Assembly: GCA_032718475.1 (NCBI GenBank)
Contig: JAUCBJ010002919.1
Location: 55,044-119,043, forward strand
Source: Nemertoderma westbladi
Taxonomy: Eukaryota; Xenacoelomorpha; Nemertodermatida; Nemertodermatidae
Length of the DNA stretch: 64,000 nucleotides
Direction: 5' to 3'
The position numbers were made by a program, and so were the translations under genes. Under the pieces are notes generated by a model that was not told where the DNA came from, searched no databases, and saw only the letters and a program-made list of their open reading frames with translations. Shown one piece after another: positions 10,950-25,500 of this stretch. Position 1 is the stretch's first letter. Every line of letters starts with the position of its first letter.

Positions 10950-13900
10950 GAGCCAACCCTTGGGTCCGTGTTCAAAGAATCTGCCAACCTTTGGGTCCAT
11001 GTTCAAAGAATCTGCCAACCTATGTGTCCGTGTTCAAAGAATCTTCCAACATTTGGGTCGTGTTCAAAGAATCTGCCAACCTTTGGGTCCGTGTTCAAAG
11101 AATCTACCAACCTTTTTGTCCGTGTTTAAAGAATCTGCCAACCTTTGGGTCCGTGTTCAAAGAATCTGCCAACCTTTGGGTCCGTGTTCAAAGAATCTGC
11201 CAACCTTTGGGTCCGTGTTCAGAAGTGTTTATGTTGTGCATTGATGTGTTTGAGTGTTCATAGTATATCTACCAACATTTTTGTCAGTGTTCAAAGAATC
11301 TGCCAACAATTGGGTCCGTGTTCAAAGAATCTGCCAACCTTTGGGTCCATCTTCAAAGAATCTGCCAACCTTTGGGTCCGTGTTCAAAGAATCTGCCAAC
11401 CTTTGGGTCCGTGTTCAAAGAATCCGCCAACATTTGGGTCCGTGTTCAAAGTATCTGACATCCTTTGGGTCCGTGTTCAAAGAATCTACCAACCTTTTTG
11501 TCCGTGTTTAAAGAATCTGCCAACCTTTGTGTCCGTGTTCAAAGAAACTGCCAACCTTTGGGTCCGTGTTCAAAGAATCTGCCAACCTTTGGGTCCGTGT
11601 TCAAAGAATTTGCCAACCTTTTTGTCCGTGTTTAAAGAATCTGCCAACCTTTGTGTCCGTGTTCAAAGATCTGCCAACCTTTGGGTCCGTGTTCAAAGAA
11701 TCTGCCAACCTTTGGGTCCGTGTTTAGAAGTGTTTATGTTGTGCATTGATGTGTTTGAGTGTTCATAGTATATCTACCAACATTTTTGTCAGTGTTCAAA
11801 GAATCTGCCAACAATTGGGTCCGTGTTCAAAGAATCTGCCAACCTTTGGGTCCATCTTCAAAGAATCTGCCAACCTTTGGGTCCGTGTTCAAAGAATCTG
11901 CCAACCTTTGGGTCCGTGTTCAAAGAATCTGCCAACATTTGGGTCCGTGTTCAAAGAATCTGCCAACCTTTGGGTCCGTGTTCAAAGAATCTGCCAACCT
12001 TTGGGTCCATGTTCAAAGAATCTGCCAACCTATGTGTCCGTGTTCAAAGAATCTTCCAACATTTGGGTCGTGTTCAAAGAATCTGCCAACCTTTGGGTCC
12101 GTGTTCAAAGAATCTGCCATCCTTTGGGTCCATGTTCAAAGTATCTGACATCCTTTGAGTCCGTGTTCAAAGAATCTACCAACCTTTTTGTCCGTGTTTA
12201 AAGAATCTGCCAACCTTTGGGTCCGTGTTCAAAGAATCTGCCAACCTTTGGGTCCGTGTTCAAAGAATCTGCCAACCTTTGGGTCCTTGTTCAAAGAATC
12301 TGCCAACCTTTGGGTCCATGTTCAAAGAATCTGCCAACCTTTTGGTCCGTGTTCAAAGAATCTGCCAACCTTTGGGTCCGTGTTCAAAGAATCTGCCGAT
12401 ATTTGTGTCCGTGTTCAACATACAGTATCTGCCAACCTTTGGGTCCGTGTTCAAAGAATCTGCCAACCTTTGGGTCCGTGTTCAAAGAATCTGCCAACCT
12501 TTGGGTCCGTATTCAAAGGATCTGCCAACCTTTGGGTCCGTGTTCAAAGAATCTGCCAACCTTTGGGTCCGTGTTCAAAGAATCTGCCAACCTTTGGGTC
12601 CGTGTTCAAGGAATCTGCCAACCTTTGGGTCCGTGTTCAAAGAATCTGCCAACCTTTGTGTCCGGCTTCAAAGAATCTGCCAACCTTTGTGTCCGTGTTC
12701 AAAGAATCTGCCAACCTTTTTGTCCGTGTTCAAAGAATCTGCCAACCTTTGGGTCCGTGTTCAAAGAATCTGCCAACCTTTGGGTCCGTGTTCAAAGAAT
12801 CTGCCACCGTTTGGGTCCGTGTTCAAAGAATCTGCCAACCTTTGGGTCCGTGTTCAAAGAATCTGCCAACCTTTGTGTCCGTGTTCAAAGAATCTGCCAA
12901 CCTTTGTGTCCGTCTTCAAAGAATCTGCCAACCTTTTTGTCCGTGTTCAAAGAATCTGCCAACCTTTGGGTCCGTGTTCAAAGAATCTGCCAACCTTTGG
13001 GTCCGTGTTCAAAGAATCTGCCAACCTTTGGGTCCGTGTTCAAAGAATCTGCCAACCTCTGTGTCCGTCTTCAAAGAATCTGCCAACCTTTGGGTCTGTG
13101 TTCAATGAATCTGCCACCGTTTTGGTCCGTGTTCAAAGAATCTGCCAACCTTTGGGTCCGTGTTCAAAGAATCTGCCAACCTTTGGGTCCGTGTTCAAAG
13201 AATCTGCCAACCTTTGGGTCCGTGTTCAAAGAATCTGCCAATCTTTGGGTCCGTGTTCAAAGAATCTGCCAACTTTTGGGTCCGTGTTCAAAGAATCTGC
13301 CAACCTTTTTGTCCGGCTTCAAAGAATCTGCCAACCTTTGTGTCCGTATTCAAAGAATCTGCCAACCTTTGTGTCCTTCTTCAAAGAATCTGCCAACCTT
13401 TTTGTCCGTGTTCAAAGAATCTGCCAACCTTTGGGTCCGTGTTCAAAGTATCTGACATCCTTTGAGTCCGTGTTCAAAGAATCTACCAACCTTTTTGTCC
13501 GTGTTTAAAGAATCTGTCAACCTTTGGGTCCGTGTTCAAAGAATCTGCCAACCTTTGGGTCCGTGTTCAAAGAATCTGCCAACCTTTGGGTCCGTGTTCA
13601 AAGAATCTGCCAACCTTTGGGTCCGTGTTCAAAGAATCTGCCAACCTTTGGGTCCGTGTTCAAAGAATCTGCCAACCTTTGTGTCCGTATTCAAAGAATC
13701 TGCCAACCTTTGGGTCCGTGTTCAAAGAATCTACCAACCTTTTTGTCCGTGTTTAAAGAATCTGCCAACCTTTGGGTCCGTGTTCAAAGAATCTGCCAAC
13801 CTTTGGGTCCGTGTTCAAAGAATCTGCCAACCTTTGGGTCCGTGTTCAGAAGTGTTTATGTTGTGCGTTGATGTGTTTGAGTGTTCATAGTATATCTACC

Positions 13901-16900
13901 AACATTTTTGTCAGTGTTCAAAGAATCTGCCAACAATTGGGTACGTGTTCAAAGAATCTGCCAACAATTGGGTACGTGTTCAAAGAATCTGTCAACCTTT
14001 GGGTCCATCTTCAAAGAATCTGCCAACCTTTGGGTCCGTGTTCAAAGAATCTGCCAACCTTTGGGTCCGTGTTCAAAGAATCCGCCAACATTTGGGTCCG
14101 TGTTCAAAGTATCTGACATCCTTTGGGTCCGTGTTCAAAGAATCTACCAACCTTTTTGTCCGTGTTTAAAGAATCTGCCAACCTTTGTGTCCGTGTTCAA
14201 AGAAACTGCCAACCTTTGGGTCCGTGTTCAAAGAATCTACCAACCTTTTTGTCCGTGTTTAAAGAATCTGCCAACGTTTGGGTCCGTGTTCAAAGAATCT
14301 GCCAACCTTTGGGTCCGTGTTCAAAGAATCTGCCAACCTTTGGGTCCTTGTTCAAAGAATCTGCCAACCTTTGGGTCCATGTTCAAAGAATCTGCCAACC
14401 TTTTGGTCCGTGTTCAAAGAATCTGCCAACCTTTGGGTCCGTGTTCAAAGAATCTGCCGATATTTGTGTCCGTGTTCAACATACAGTATCTGCCAACCTT
14501 TGGGTCCGTGTTCAAAGAATCTGCCAACCTTTGGGTCCGTGTTTAAAGAATCTGCCAACCTTTGGGTCCGTATTCAAAGGATCTGCCAACCTTTAGGTCC
14601 GTGTTCAAAGAATCTGCCAACCTTTGGGTCCGTGTTCAAAGAATCTGCCAACCTTTGGGTCCGTGTTCAAGGAATCTGCCAACCTTTGGGTCCGTGTTCA
14701 AAGAATCTGCCAACCTTTGTGTCCGGCTTCAAAGAATCTGCCAACCTTTGTGTCCGTGTTCAAAGAATCTGCCAACCTTTGTGTCCGTCTTCAAAGAATC
14801 TGCCAACCTTTTTGTCCGTGTTCAAAGAATCTGCCAACCTTTGGGTCCGTGTTCAAAGAATCTGCCAACCTTTGGGTCCGTGTTCAAAGAATCTGCCAAC
14901 CTTTGGGTCCGTGTTCAAAGAATCTGCCAACCTCTGTGTCCGTCTTCAAAGAATCTGCCAACCTTTGGGTCTGTGTTCAATGAATCTGCCACCGTTTTGG
15001 TCCGTGTTCAAAGAATCTGCCAACCTTTGGGTCCGTGTTCAAAGAATCTGCCAACCTTTGGGTCCGTGTTCAAAGAATCTGCCAACCTTTGGGTCCGTGT
15101 TCAAAGAATCTGCCAACCTTTGGGTCCGTGTTCAAAGAATCTGCCAACTTTTGGGTCCGTGTTCAAAGAATCTGCCACCGTTTGGGTCCGTGTTCAAAGA
15201 ATCTGCCAACCTTTGGGTCCGTGTTCAAAGAATCTGCCAACCTTTGTGTCCGTGTTCAAAGAATCTGCCAACCTTTGTGTCCGTCTTCAAAGAATCTGCC
15301 AACCTTTTTGTCCGTGTTCAAAGAATCTGCCAACCTTTGGGTCCGTGTTCAAAGAATCTGCCAACCTTTGGGTCCGTGTTCAAAGAATCTGCCAACCTTT
15401 GGGTCCGTGTTCAAAGAATCTGCCAACCTCTGTGTCCGTCTTCAAAGAATCTGCCAACCTTTGGGTCTGTGTTCAATGAATCTGCCACCGTTTTGGTCCG
15501 TGTTCAAAGAATCTGCCAACCTTTGGGTCCGTGTTCAAAGAATCTGCCAACCTTTGGGTCCGTGTTCAAAGAATCTGCCAACCTTTGGGTCCGTGTTCAA
15601 AGAATCTGCCAACCTTTGGGTCCGTGTTCAAAGAATCTGCCAACTTTTGGGTCCGTGTTCAAAGAATCTGCCAACCTTTTTGTCCGGCTTCAAAGAATCT
15701 GCCAACCTTTGTGTCCGTATTCAAAGGATCTGCCAACCTTTGGGTCCGTGTTCAAAGAATCTGCCAACCTTTGGGTCCGTGTTCAAAGAATCTGCCAACC
15801 TTTGGGTCCGTGTTCAAGGAATCTGCCAACCTTTGGGTCCGTGTTCAAAGAATCTGCCAACCTTTGTGTCCGGCTTCAAAGAATCTGCCAACCTTTGTGT
15901 CCGTGTTCAAAGAATCTGCCAACCTTTTTGTCCGTGTTCAAAGAATCTGCCAACCTTTGGGTCCGTGTTCAAAGAATCTGCCAACCTTTGGGTCCGTGTT
16001 CAAAGAATCTGCCACCGTTTGGGTCCGTGTTCAAAGAATCTGCCAACCTTTGGGTCCGTGTTCAAAGAATCTGCCAACCTTTGTGTCCGTGTTCAAAGAA
16101 TCTGCCAACCTTTGTGTCCGTCTTCAAAGAATCTGCCAACCTTTTTGTCCGTGTTCAAAGAATCTGCCAACCTTTGGGTCCGTGTTCAAAGAATCTGCCA
16201 ACCTTTGGGTCCGTGTTCAAAGAATCTGCCAACCTTTGGGTCCGTGTTCAAAGAATCTGCCAACCTCTGTGTCCGTCTTCAAAGAATCTGCCAACCTTTG
16301 GGTCTGTGTTCAATGAATCTGCCACCGTTTTGGTCCGTGTTCAAAGAATCTGCCAACCTTTGGGTCCGTGTTCAAAGAATCTGCCAACCTTTGGGTCCGT
16401 GTTCAAAGAATCTGCCAACCTTTGGGTCCGTGTTCAAAGAATCTGCCAACCTTTGGGTCCGTGTTCAAAGAATCTGCCAACTTTTGGGTCCGTGTTCAAA
16501 GAATCTGCCAACCTTTTTGTCCGGCTTAAAGAATCTGCCAACCTTTGTGTCCGTATTCAAAGAATCTGCCAACCTTTGTGTCCTTCTTCAAAGAATCTGC
16601 CAACCTTTTTGTCCGTGTTCAAAGAATCTGCCAACCTTTGGGTCCGTGTTCAAAGTATCTGACATCCTTTGAGTCCGTGTTCAAAGAATCTACCAACCTT
16701 TTTGTCCGTGTTTAAAGAATCTGCCAACCTTTGGGTCCGTGTTCAAAGAATCTGCCAACCTTTGGGTCCGTGTTCAAAGAATCTGCCAACCTTTGGGTCC
16801 GTGTTCAGAAGTGTTTATGTTGTGCGTTGATGTGTTTGAGTGTTCATAGTATATCTACCAACATTTTTGTCAGTGTTCAAAGAATCTGCCAACAATTGGG

Positions 16901-19524
16901 TACGTGTTCAAAGAATCTGCCAACAATTGGGTACGTGTTCAAAGAATCTGCCAACCTTTGGGTCCATCTTCAAAGAATCTGCCAACCTTTGGGTCCGTGT
17001 TCAAAGAATCTGCCAACCTTTGGGTCCGTGTTCAAAGAATCCGCCAACATTTGGGTCCGTGTTCAAAGTATCTGACATCCTTTGGGTCCGTGTTCAAAGA
17101 ATCTACCAACCTTTTTGTCCGTGTTTAAAGAATCTGCCAACCTTTGTGTCCGTGTTCAAAGAAACTGCCAACCTTTGGGTCCGTGTTCAAAGAATCTACC
17201 AACCTTTTTGTCCGTGTTTAAAGAATCTGCCAACGTTTGGGTCCGTGTTCAAAGAATCTGCCAACCTTTTGGTCCGTGTTCAAAGAATCTGCCAACCTTT
17301 GGGTCCTTGTTCAAAGAATCTGCCAACCTTTGGGTCCATGTTCAAAGAATCTGCCAACCTTTTGGTCCGTGTTCAAAGAATCTGCCAACCTTTGGGTCCG
17401 TGTTCAAAGAATCTGCCGATATTTGTGTCCGTGTTCAACATACAGTATCTGCCAACCTTTGGGTCCGTGTTCAAAGAATCTGCCAACCTTTGGGTCCGTG
17501 TTCAAAGAATCTGCCAACCTTTGGGTCCGTATTCAAAGGATCTGCCAACCTTTAGGTCCGTGTTCAAAGAATCTGCCAACCTTTGGGTCCGTGTTCAAAG
17601 AATCTGCCAACCTTTGGGTCCGTGTTCAAGGAATCTGCCAACCTTTGGGTCCGTGTTCAAAGAATCTGCCAACCTTTGTGTCCGGCTTCAAAGAATCTGC
17701 CAACCTTTGTGTCCGTGTTCAAAGAATCTGCCAACCTTTGTGTCCGTCTTCAAAGAATCTGCCAACCTTTTTGTCCGTGTTCAAAGAATCTGCCAACCTT
17801 TGGGTCCGTGTTCAAAGAATCTGCCAACCTTTGGGTCCGTGTTCAAAGAATCTGCCAACCTTTGGGTCCGTGTTCAAAGAATCTGCCAACCTCTGTGTCC
17901 GTCTTCAAAGAATCTGCCAACCTTTGGGTCTGTGTTCAATGAATCTGCCACCGTTTTGGTCCGTGTTCAAAGAATCTGCCAACCTTTGGGTCCGTGTTCA
18001 AAGAATCTGCCAACCTTTGGGTCCTTGTTCAAAGAATCTGCCAACCTTTGGGTCCGTGTTCAAAGAATCTGCCAACCTTTGGGTCCGTGTTCAAAGAATC
18101 TGCCAACTTTTGGGTCCGTGTTCAAAGAATCTGCCAACCTTTTTGTCCGGCTTCAAAGAATCTGCCAACCTTTGTGTCCGTATTCAAAGAATCTGCCAAC
18201 CTTTGTGTCCTTCTTCAAAGAATCTGCCAACCTTTTTGTCCGTGTTCAAAGAATCTGCCAACCTTTGGGTCCGTGTTCAAAGTATCTGACATCCTTTGAG
18301 TCCGTGTTCAAAGAATCTACCAACCTTTTTGTCCGTGTTTAAAGAATCTGCCAACCTTTGGGTCCGTGTTCAAAGAATCTGCCAACCTTTGGGTCCGTTC
18401 AAAGAATCTGCCAACCTTTGGGTCCGTGTTCAGAAGTGTTTATGTTGTGCGTTGATGTGTTTGAGTGTTCATAGTATATCTACCAACATTTTTGTCAGTG
18501 TTCAAAGAATCTGCCAACAATTGGGTCCGTGTTCAAAGAATCTGCCAACCTTTGGGTCCATCTTCAAAGAATCTGCCAACCTTTGGGTCCGTGTTCAAAG
18601 AATCTTCCAACCTTTGGGTCCGTGTTCAAAGAATCCGCCAACATTTGGGTCCGTGTTCAAAGTATCTGACATCCTTTGGGTCCGTGTTCAAAGAATCTAC
18701 CAACCTTTTTGTCCGTGTTTAAAGAATCTGCCAACCTTTGTGTCCGTGTTCAAAGAAACTGCCAACCTTTGGGTCCGTGTTCAAAGAATTTGCCAACCTT
18801 TGTGTCCGTTTTTAAAGAATCTGCCAACCTTTGTGTCCGTCTTCAAAGAATCTGCCAACCTTTTTGTCCGTGTTCAAAGAATCTGCCAACCTTTGGGTCC
18901 GTGTTCAAAGAATCTGCCAACCTTTGGGTCCGTGTTCAAAGAATCTGCCAACCTTTGGGTCCGTGTTCAAAGAATCTGCCAACCTCTGTGTCCGTCTTCA
19001 AAGAATCTGCCAACCTTTGGGTCTGTGTTCAATGAATCTGCCACCGTTTTGGTCCGTGTTCAAAGAATCTGCCAACCTTTGGGTCCGTGTTCAAAGAATC
19101 TGCCAACCTTTGGGTCCGTGTTCAAAGAATCTGCCAACCTTTGGGTCCGTGTTCAAAGAATCTGCCAACCTTTGGGTCCGTGTTCAAAGAATCTGCCAAC
19201 TTTTGGGTCCGTGTTCAAAGAATCTGCCAACCTTTTTGTCCGGCTTCAAAGAATCTGCCAACCTTTGTGTCCGTATTCAAAGAATCTGCCAACCTTTGTG
19301 TCCTTCTTCAAAGAATTTGCCAACCTTTTTGTCCGTGTTCAAAGAATCTGCCAACCTTTGGGTCCGTGTTCAAAGTATCTGACATCCTTTGAGTCCGTGT
19401 TCAAAGAATCTACCAACCTTTTTGTCCGTGTTTAAAGAATCTGCCAACCTTTGGGTCCGTGTTCAAAGAATCTGCCAACCTTTGGGTCCGTTCAAAGAAT
19501 CTGCCAACCTTTGGGTCCGTGTTC

Positions 19525-22500
19525 AGAAGTGTTTATGTTGTGCGTTGATGTGTTTGAGTGTTCATAGTATATCTACCAACATTTTTGTCAGTGTTCAAAG
19601 AATCTGCCAACAATTGGGTCCGTGTTCAAAGAATCTGCCAACCTTTGGGTCCATCTTCAAAGAATCTGCCAACCTTTGGGTCCGTGTTCAAAGAATCTGC
19701 CAACCTTTGGGTCCGTGTTCAAAGAATCCGCCAACATTTGGGTCCGTGTTCAAAGTATCTGACATCCTTTGGGTCCGTGTTCAAAGAATCTACCAACCTT
19801 TTTGTCCGTGTTTAAAGAATCTGCCAACCTTTGTGTCCGTGTTCAAAGAAACTGCCAACCTTTGGGTCCGTGTTCAAAGAATTTGCCAACCTTTGTGTCC
19901 GTGTTTAAAGAATCTGCCAACCTTTGGGTCGGTGTTCAAAAAATCTGCCAACCTTTGTGCCCGTGTTCAAAGAATCTGCCAACCTTTGGGTCCGTGTTCA
20001 AAGAATCTGCCAACCTTTGGATCCGTGTTCAAAGAATATGCCAACCTTTGGGTCCTTGTTCAAAGAATCTGCCAACCTTTGGGTCCGTGTTCAAAGAATC
20101 TGCCAACCTTTGGGTCCGTGTTCAAAGAATCTGCCAACCTTTGGGTCCGTGTTCAAAGAATCTGCCAACCTTTGGGTCCTTGTTCAAAGAATCTGCCAAC
20201 CTTTGGGTCCGTGTTCAAAGAATCTGCCAACATTTGGGTCCGTGTTCAAATAATCTGCCAACCTTTGGGTAAGTGTTCAAAGAATCTGCCAACCTTTGGG
20301 TCCGTGTTCAAAGAATCTAAACTACCAACCTTTGGGTCCTTATTCAAAGAATCTGCCAACCTTTGGGTCCATGTTCAAAGAATCTGCCAACCTTTTGGTC
20401 CGTGTTCAAAGAATCTGCCAACCTTTGGGTCCGTGTTCAAAGAATTTGCCGATATTTGTGTCCGTGTTCAACATACAGTATCTGCCAAAATTTGTGTCCG
20501 TGTTTAAAGAATCTGCCAACCTTTGGGTCCGTGTTCAAAGAATCTGCCAACCTTTGGGTCCGTATTCAAAGGATCTGCCAACCTTTGGGTCCGTGTTCAA
20601 AGAATCTGCCAACCTTTGGGTCCGTGTTCAAAGAATCTGCCAACCTTTGGGTCCATGTTCAAAGAATCTGCCAACCTATGTGTCCGTGTTCAAAGAATCT
20701 TCCAACATTTGGGTCGTGTTCAAAGAATCTGCCAACCTTTGGGTCCTTGTTCAAAGAATCTGCCAACCTTTGGGTCCTTGTTCAAAGAATCTGCCAACCT
20801 TTGGGTCCGTGTTCAAAGAATCTGCCAACCTTTGGGTCCATGTTCAAAGAATCTGCCAACCTATGTGTCCGTGTTCAAAGAATCTTCCAACATTTGGGTC
20901 GTGTTCAAAGAATCTACCAACCTTTTTGTCCGTGTTTAAAGAATCTGCCAACCTTTGGGTCCGTGTTCAAAGAATCTGCCAACCTTTGGGTCCGTGTTCA
21001 AAGAATCTGCCAACCTTTGGGTCCTTGTTCAAAGAATCTGCCAACCTTTGGGTCCATGTTCAAAGAATCTGCCAACCTTTTGGTCCGTGTTCAAAGAATC
21101 TGCCAACCTTTGGGTCCGTGTTCAAAGAATCTGCCGATATTTGTGTCCGTGTTCAACATACAGTATCTGCCAACCTTTGGGTCCGTGTTCAAAGAATCTG
21201 CCAACCTTTGGGTCCGTGTTCAAAGAATCTGCCAACCTTTGGGTCCGTATTCAAAGGATCTGCCAACCTTTGGGTCCGTGTTCAAAGAATCTGCCAACCT
21301 TTGGGTCCGTGTTCAAAGAATCTGCCAACCTTTGGGTCCGTGTTCAAGGAATCTGCCAACCTTTGGGTCCGTGTTCAAAGTATCTGCCAACCTTTGTGTC
21401 CGTGTTCAAAGAATCTGCCAACCTTTGTGTCCGTCTTCAAAGAATCTGCCAACCTTTTTGTCCGTGTTCAAAGAATCTGCCAACCTTTGGGTCCGTGTTC
21501 AAAGAATCTGCCAACCTTTGGGTCCGTGTTCAAAGAATCTGCCAACCTTTGGGTCCGTGTTCAAAGAATCTGCCAACCTCTGTGTCCGTCTTCAAAGAAT
21601 CTGCCAACCTTTGGGTCTGTGTTCAATGAATCTGCCACCGTTTTGGTCCGTGTTCAAAGAATCTGCCAACCTTTGGGTCCGTGTTCAAAGAATCTGCCAA
21701 CCTTTGGGTCCGTGTTCAAAGAATCTGCCAACCTTTGGGTCCGTGTTCAAAGAATCTGCCAACCTTTGGGTCCGTGTTCAAAGAATCTGCCAACTTTTGG
21801 GTCCGTGTTCAAAGAATCTGCCAACCTTTTTGTCCGGCTTCAAAGAATCTGCCAACCTTTGTGTCCGTATTCAAAGAATCTGCCAACCTTTGTGTCCTTC
21901 TTCAAAGAATCTGCCAACCTTTTTGTCCGTGTTCAAAGAATCTGCCAACCTTTGGGTCCGTGTTCAAAGTATCTGACATCCTTTGAGTCCGTGTTCAAAG
22001 AATCTACCAACCTTTTTGTCCGTGTTTAAAGAATCTGCCAACCTTTGGGTCCGTGTTCAAAGAATCTGCCAACCTTTGGGTCCGTGTTCAAAGAATCTGC
22101 CAACCTTTGGGTCCGTGTTCAGAAGTGTTTATGTTGTGCGTTGATGTGTTTGAGTGTTCATAGTATATCTACCAACATTTTTGTCAGTGTTCAAAGAATC
22201 TGCCAACAATTGGGTCCGTGTTCAAAGAATCTGCCAACCTTTGGGTCCATCTTCAAAGAATCTGCCAACCTTTGGGTCCGTGTTCAAAGAATCTGCCAAC
22301 CTTTGGGTCCGTGTTCAAAGAATCCGCCAACATTTGGGTCCGTGTTCAAAGTATCTGACATCCTTTGGGTCCGTGTTTAAAGAATCTGCCAACCTTTGTG
22401 TCCGTGTTCAAAGAAACTGCCAACCTTTGGGTCCGTGTTCAAAGAAACTGCCAACCTTTTTGTCCGTGTTTAAAGAATCTGCCAACCTTTGTGTCCGTGT

Positions 22501-25500
22501 TCAAAGAAACTGCCAACCTTTGGGTCCGTGTTCAAAGAATCTACCAACCTTTTTGTCCGTGTTTAAAGAATCTGCCAACCTTTGGGTCCGTGTTCAAAGA
22601 ATCTGCCAACCTTTGGGTCCGTGTTCAAAGAATCTGCCAACCTTTGGGTCCTTGTTCAAAGAATCTGCCAACCTTTGGGTCCATGTTCAAAGAATCTGCC
22701 AACCTTTTGGTCCGTGTTCAAAGAATCTGCCAACCTTTGGGTCCGTGTTCAAAGAATCTGCCGATATTTGTGTCCGTGTTCAACATACAGTATCTGCCAA
22801 CCTTTGGGTCCGTGTTCAAAGAATCTGCCAACCTTTGGGTCCGTGTTCAAAGAATCTGCCAACCTTTGGGTCCGTATTCAAAGGATCTGCCAACCTTTGG
22901 GTCCGTGTTCAAAGAATCTACCAACCTTTGGGTCCGTGTTCAAAGAATCTGCCAACCTTTGGGTCCGTGTTCAAGGAATCTGCCAACCTTTGGGTCCGTG
23001 TTCAAAGAATCTGCCAACCTTTGTGTCCGGCTTCAAAGAATCTGCCAACCTTTGTGTCCGTGTTCAAAGAATCTGCCAACCTCTGTGTCCGTCTTCAAAG
23101 AATCTGCCAACCTTTGGGTCTGTGTTCAATGAATCTGCCACCGTTTTGGTCCGTGTTCAAAGAATCTGCCAACCTTTGGGTCCGTGTTCAAAGAATCTGC
23201 CAACCTTTGGGTCCGTGTTCAAAGAATCTGCCAACCTTTGGGTCCGTGTTCAAAGAATCTGCCAACCTTTGGGTCCGTGTTCAAAGAATCTGCCAACTTT
23301 TGGGTCCGTGTTCAAAGAATCTGCCAACCTTTTTGTCCGGCTTCAAAGAATCTGCCAACCTTTGTGTCCGTATTCAAAGAATCTGCCAACCTTTGTGTCC
23401 TTCTTCAAAGAATCTGCCAACCTTTTTGTCCGTGTTCAAAGAATCTGCCAACCTTTGGGTCCGTGTTCAAAGAATCTGCCAACTTTTGGGTCCGTGTTCA
23501 AAGAATCTGCCAACCTTTGGGTCCGTGTTCAAAGTATCTGCCAACCTTTGTGTCCGTGTTCAAAGAATCTGCCAACCTTTGGGTCCGTGTTCAAAGAATC
23601 TGCCAACTTTTGGGTCCGTGTTCAAAGAATCTGCCAACCTTTGGGTCCGTGTTCAAAGAATCTGCCAACCTTTGGGTCCGTGTTCAAAGAATCTGCCAAC
23701 TTTTGGGTCCGTGTTCAAAGAATCTGCCAACCTTTTTGTCCGGCTTCAAAGAATCTGCCAACCTTTGTGTCCGTATTCAAAGAATCTGCCAACCTTTGTG
23801 TCCTTCTTCAAAGAATCTGCCAACCTTTTTGTCCGTGTTCAAAGAATCTGCCAACCTTTGGGTCCGTGTTCAAAGAATCTGCCAACTTTTGGGTCCGTGT
23901 TCAAAGAATCTGCCAACCTTTGTGTCCGTCTTCAAAGAATCTGCCAACCTTTTTGTCCGTGTTCAAAGAATCTGCCAACCTTTGGGTCCGTGTTCAAAGA
24001 ATCTGCCAACCTTTGGGTCCGTGTTCAAAGAATCTGCCAACCTTTGGGTCCGTGTTCAAAGAATCTGCCAACCTTTGGGTCCGTGTTCAAAGAATCTGCC
24101 AACTTTTGGGTCCGTGTTCAAAGAATCTGCCAACCTTTTTGTCCGGCTTCAAAGAATCTGCCAACCTTTGTGTCCGTATTCAAAGAATCTGCCAACCTTT
24201 GTGTCCTTCTTCAAAGAATCTGCCAACCTTTTTGTCCGTGTTCAAAGTATCTACCAACCTTTTTGTCCGTGTTTAAAGAATCTGCCAACCTTTGGGTCCG
24301 TGTTCAAAGAATCTGCCAACCTTTGGGTCCGTTCAAAGAATCTGCCAACCTTTGGGTCCGTGTTCAGAAGTGTTTATGTTGTGCGTTGATGTGTTTGAGT
24401 GTTCATAGTATATCTACCAACATTTTTGTCAGTGTTCAAAGAATCTGCCAACAATTGGGTCCGTGTTCAAAGAATCTGCCAACCTTTGGGTCCATCTTCA
24501 AAGAATCTGCCAACCTTTGGGTCCGTGTTCAAAGAATCTGCCAACCTTTGGGTCCGTGTTCAAAGAATCCGCCAACATTTGGGTCCGTGTTCAAAGTATC
24601 TGACATCCTTTGGGTCCGTGTTCAAAGAATCTACCAACCTTTTTGTCCGTGTTTAAAGAATCTGCCAACCTTTGTGTCCGTGTTCAAAGAAACTGCCAAC
24701 CTTTGGGTCCGTGTTCAAAGAATTTGCCAACCTTTGTGTCCGTGTTTAAAGAATCTGCCAACCTTTGGGTCGGTGTTCAAAAAATCTGCCAACCGTTGTG
24801 CCCGTGTTCAAAGAATCTGCCAACCTTTGGGTCCGTGTTCAAAGAATCTGCCAACCTTTGGATCCGTGTTCAAAGAATATGCCAACCTTTGGGTCCTTGT
24901 TCAAAGAATCTGCCAACCTTTGGGTCCGTGTTCAAAGAATCTGCCAACCTTTGGGTCCGTGTTCAAAGAATCTGCCAACCTTTGGGTCCGTGTTCAAAGA
25001 ATCTGCCAACCTTTGGGTCCTTGTTCAAAGAATCTGCCAACCTTTGGGTCCGTGTTCAAAGAATCTGCCAACATTTGGGTCCGTGTTCAAATAATCTGCC
25101 AACCTTTGGGTAAGTGTTCAAAGAATCTGCCAACCTTTGGGTCCGTGTTCAAAGAATCTAAACTACCAACCTTTGGGTCCTTATTCAAAGAATCTGCCAA
25201 CCTTTGGGTCCATGTTCAAAGAATCTGCCAACCTTTTGGTCCGTGTTCAAAGAATCTGCCAACCTTTGGGTCCGTGTTCAAAGAATTTGCCGATATTTGT
25301 GTCCGTGTTCAACATACAGTATCTGCCAAAATTTGTGTCCGTGTTTAAAGAATCTGCCAACCTTTGGGTCCGTGTTCAAAGAATCTGCCAACCTTTGGGT
25401 CCGTATTCAAAGGATCTGCCAACCTTTGGGTCCGTGTTCAAAGAATCTGCCAACCTTTGGGTCCGTGTTCAAAGAATCTGCCAACCTTTGGGTCCATGTT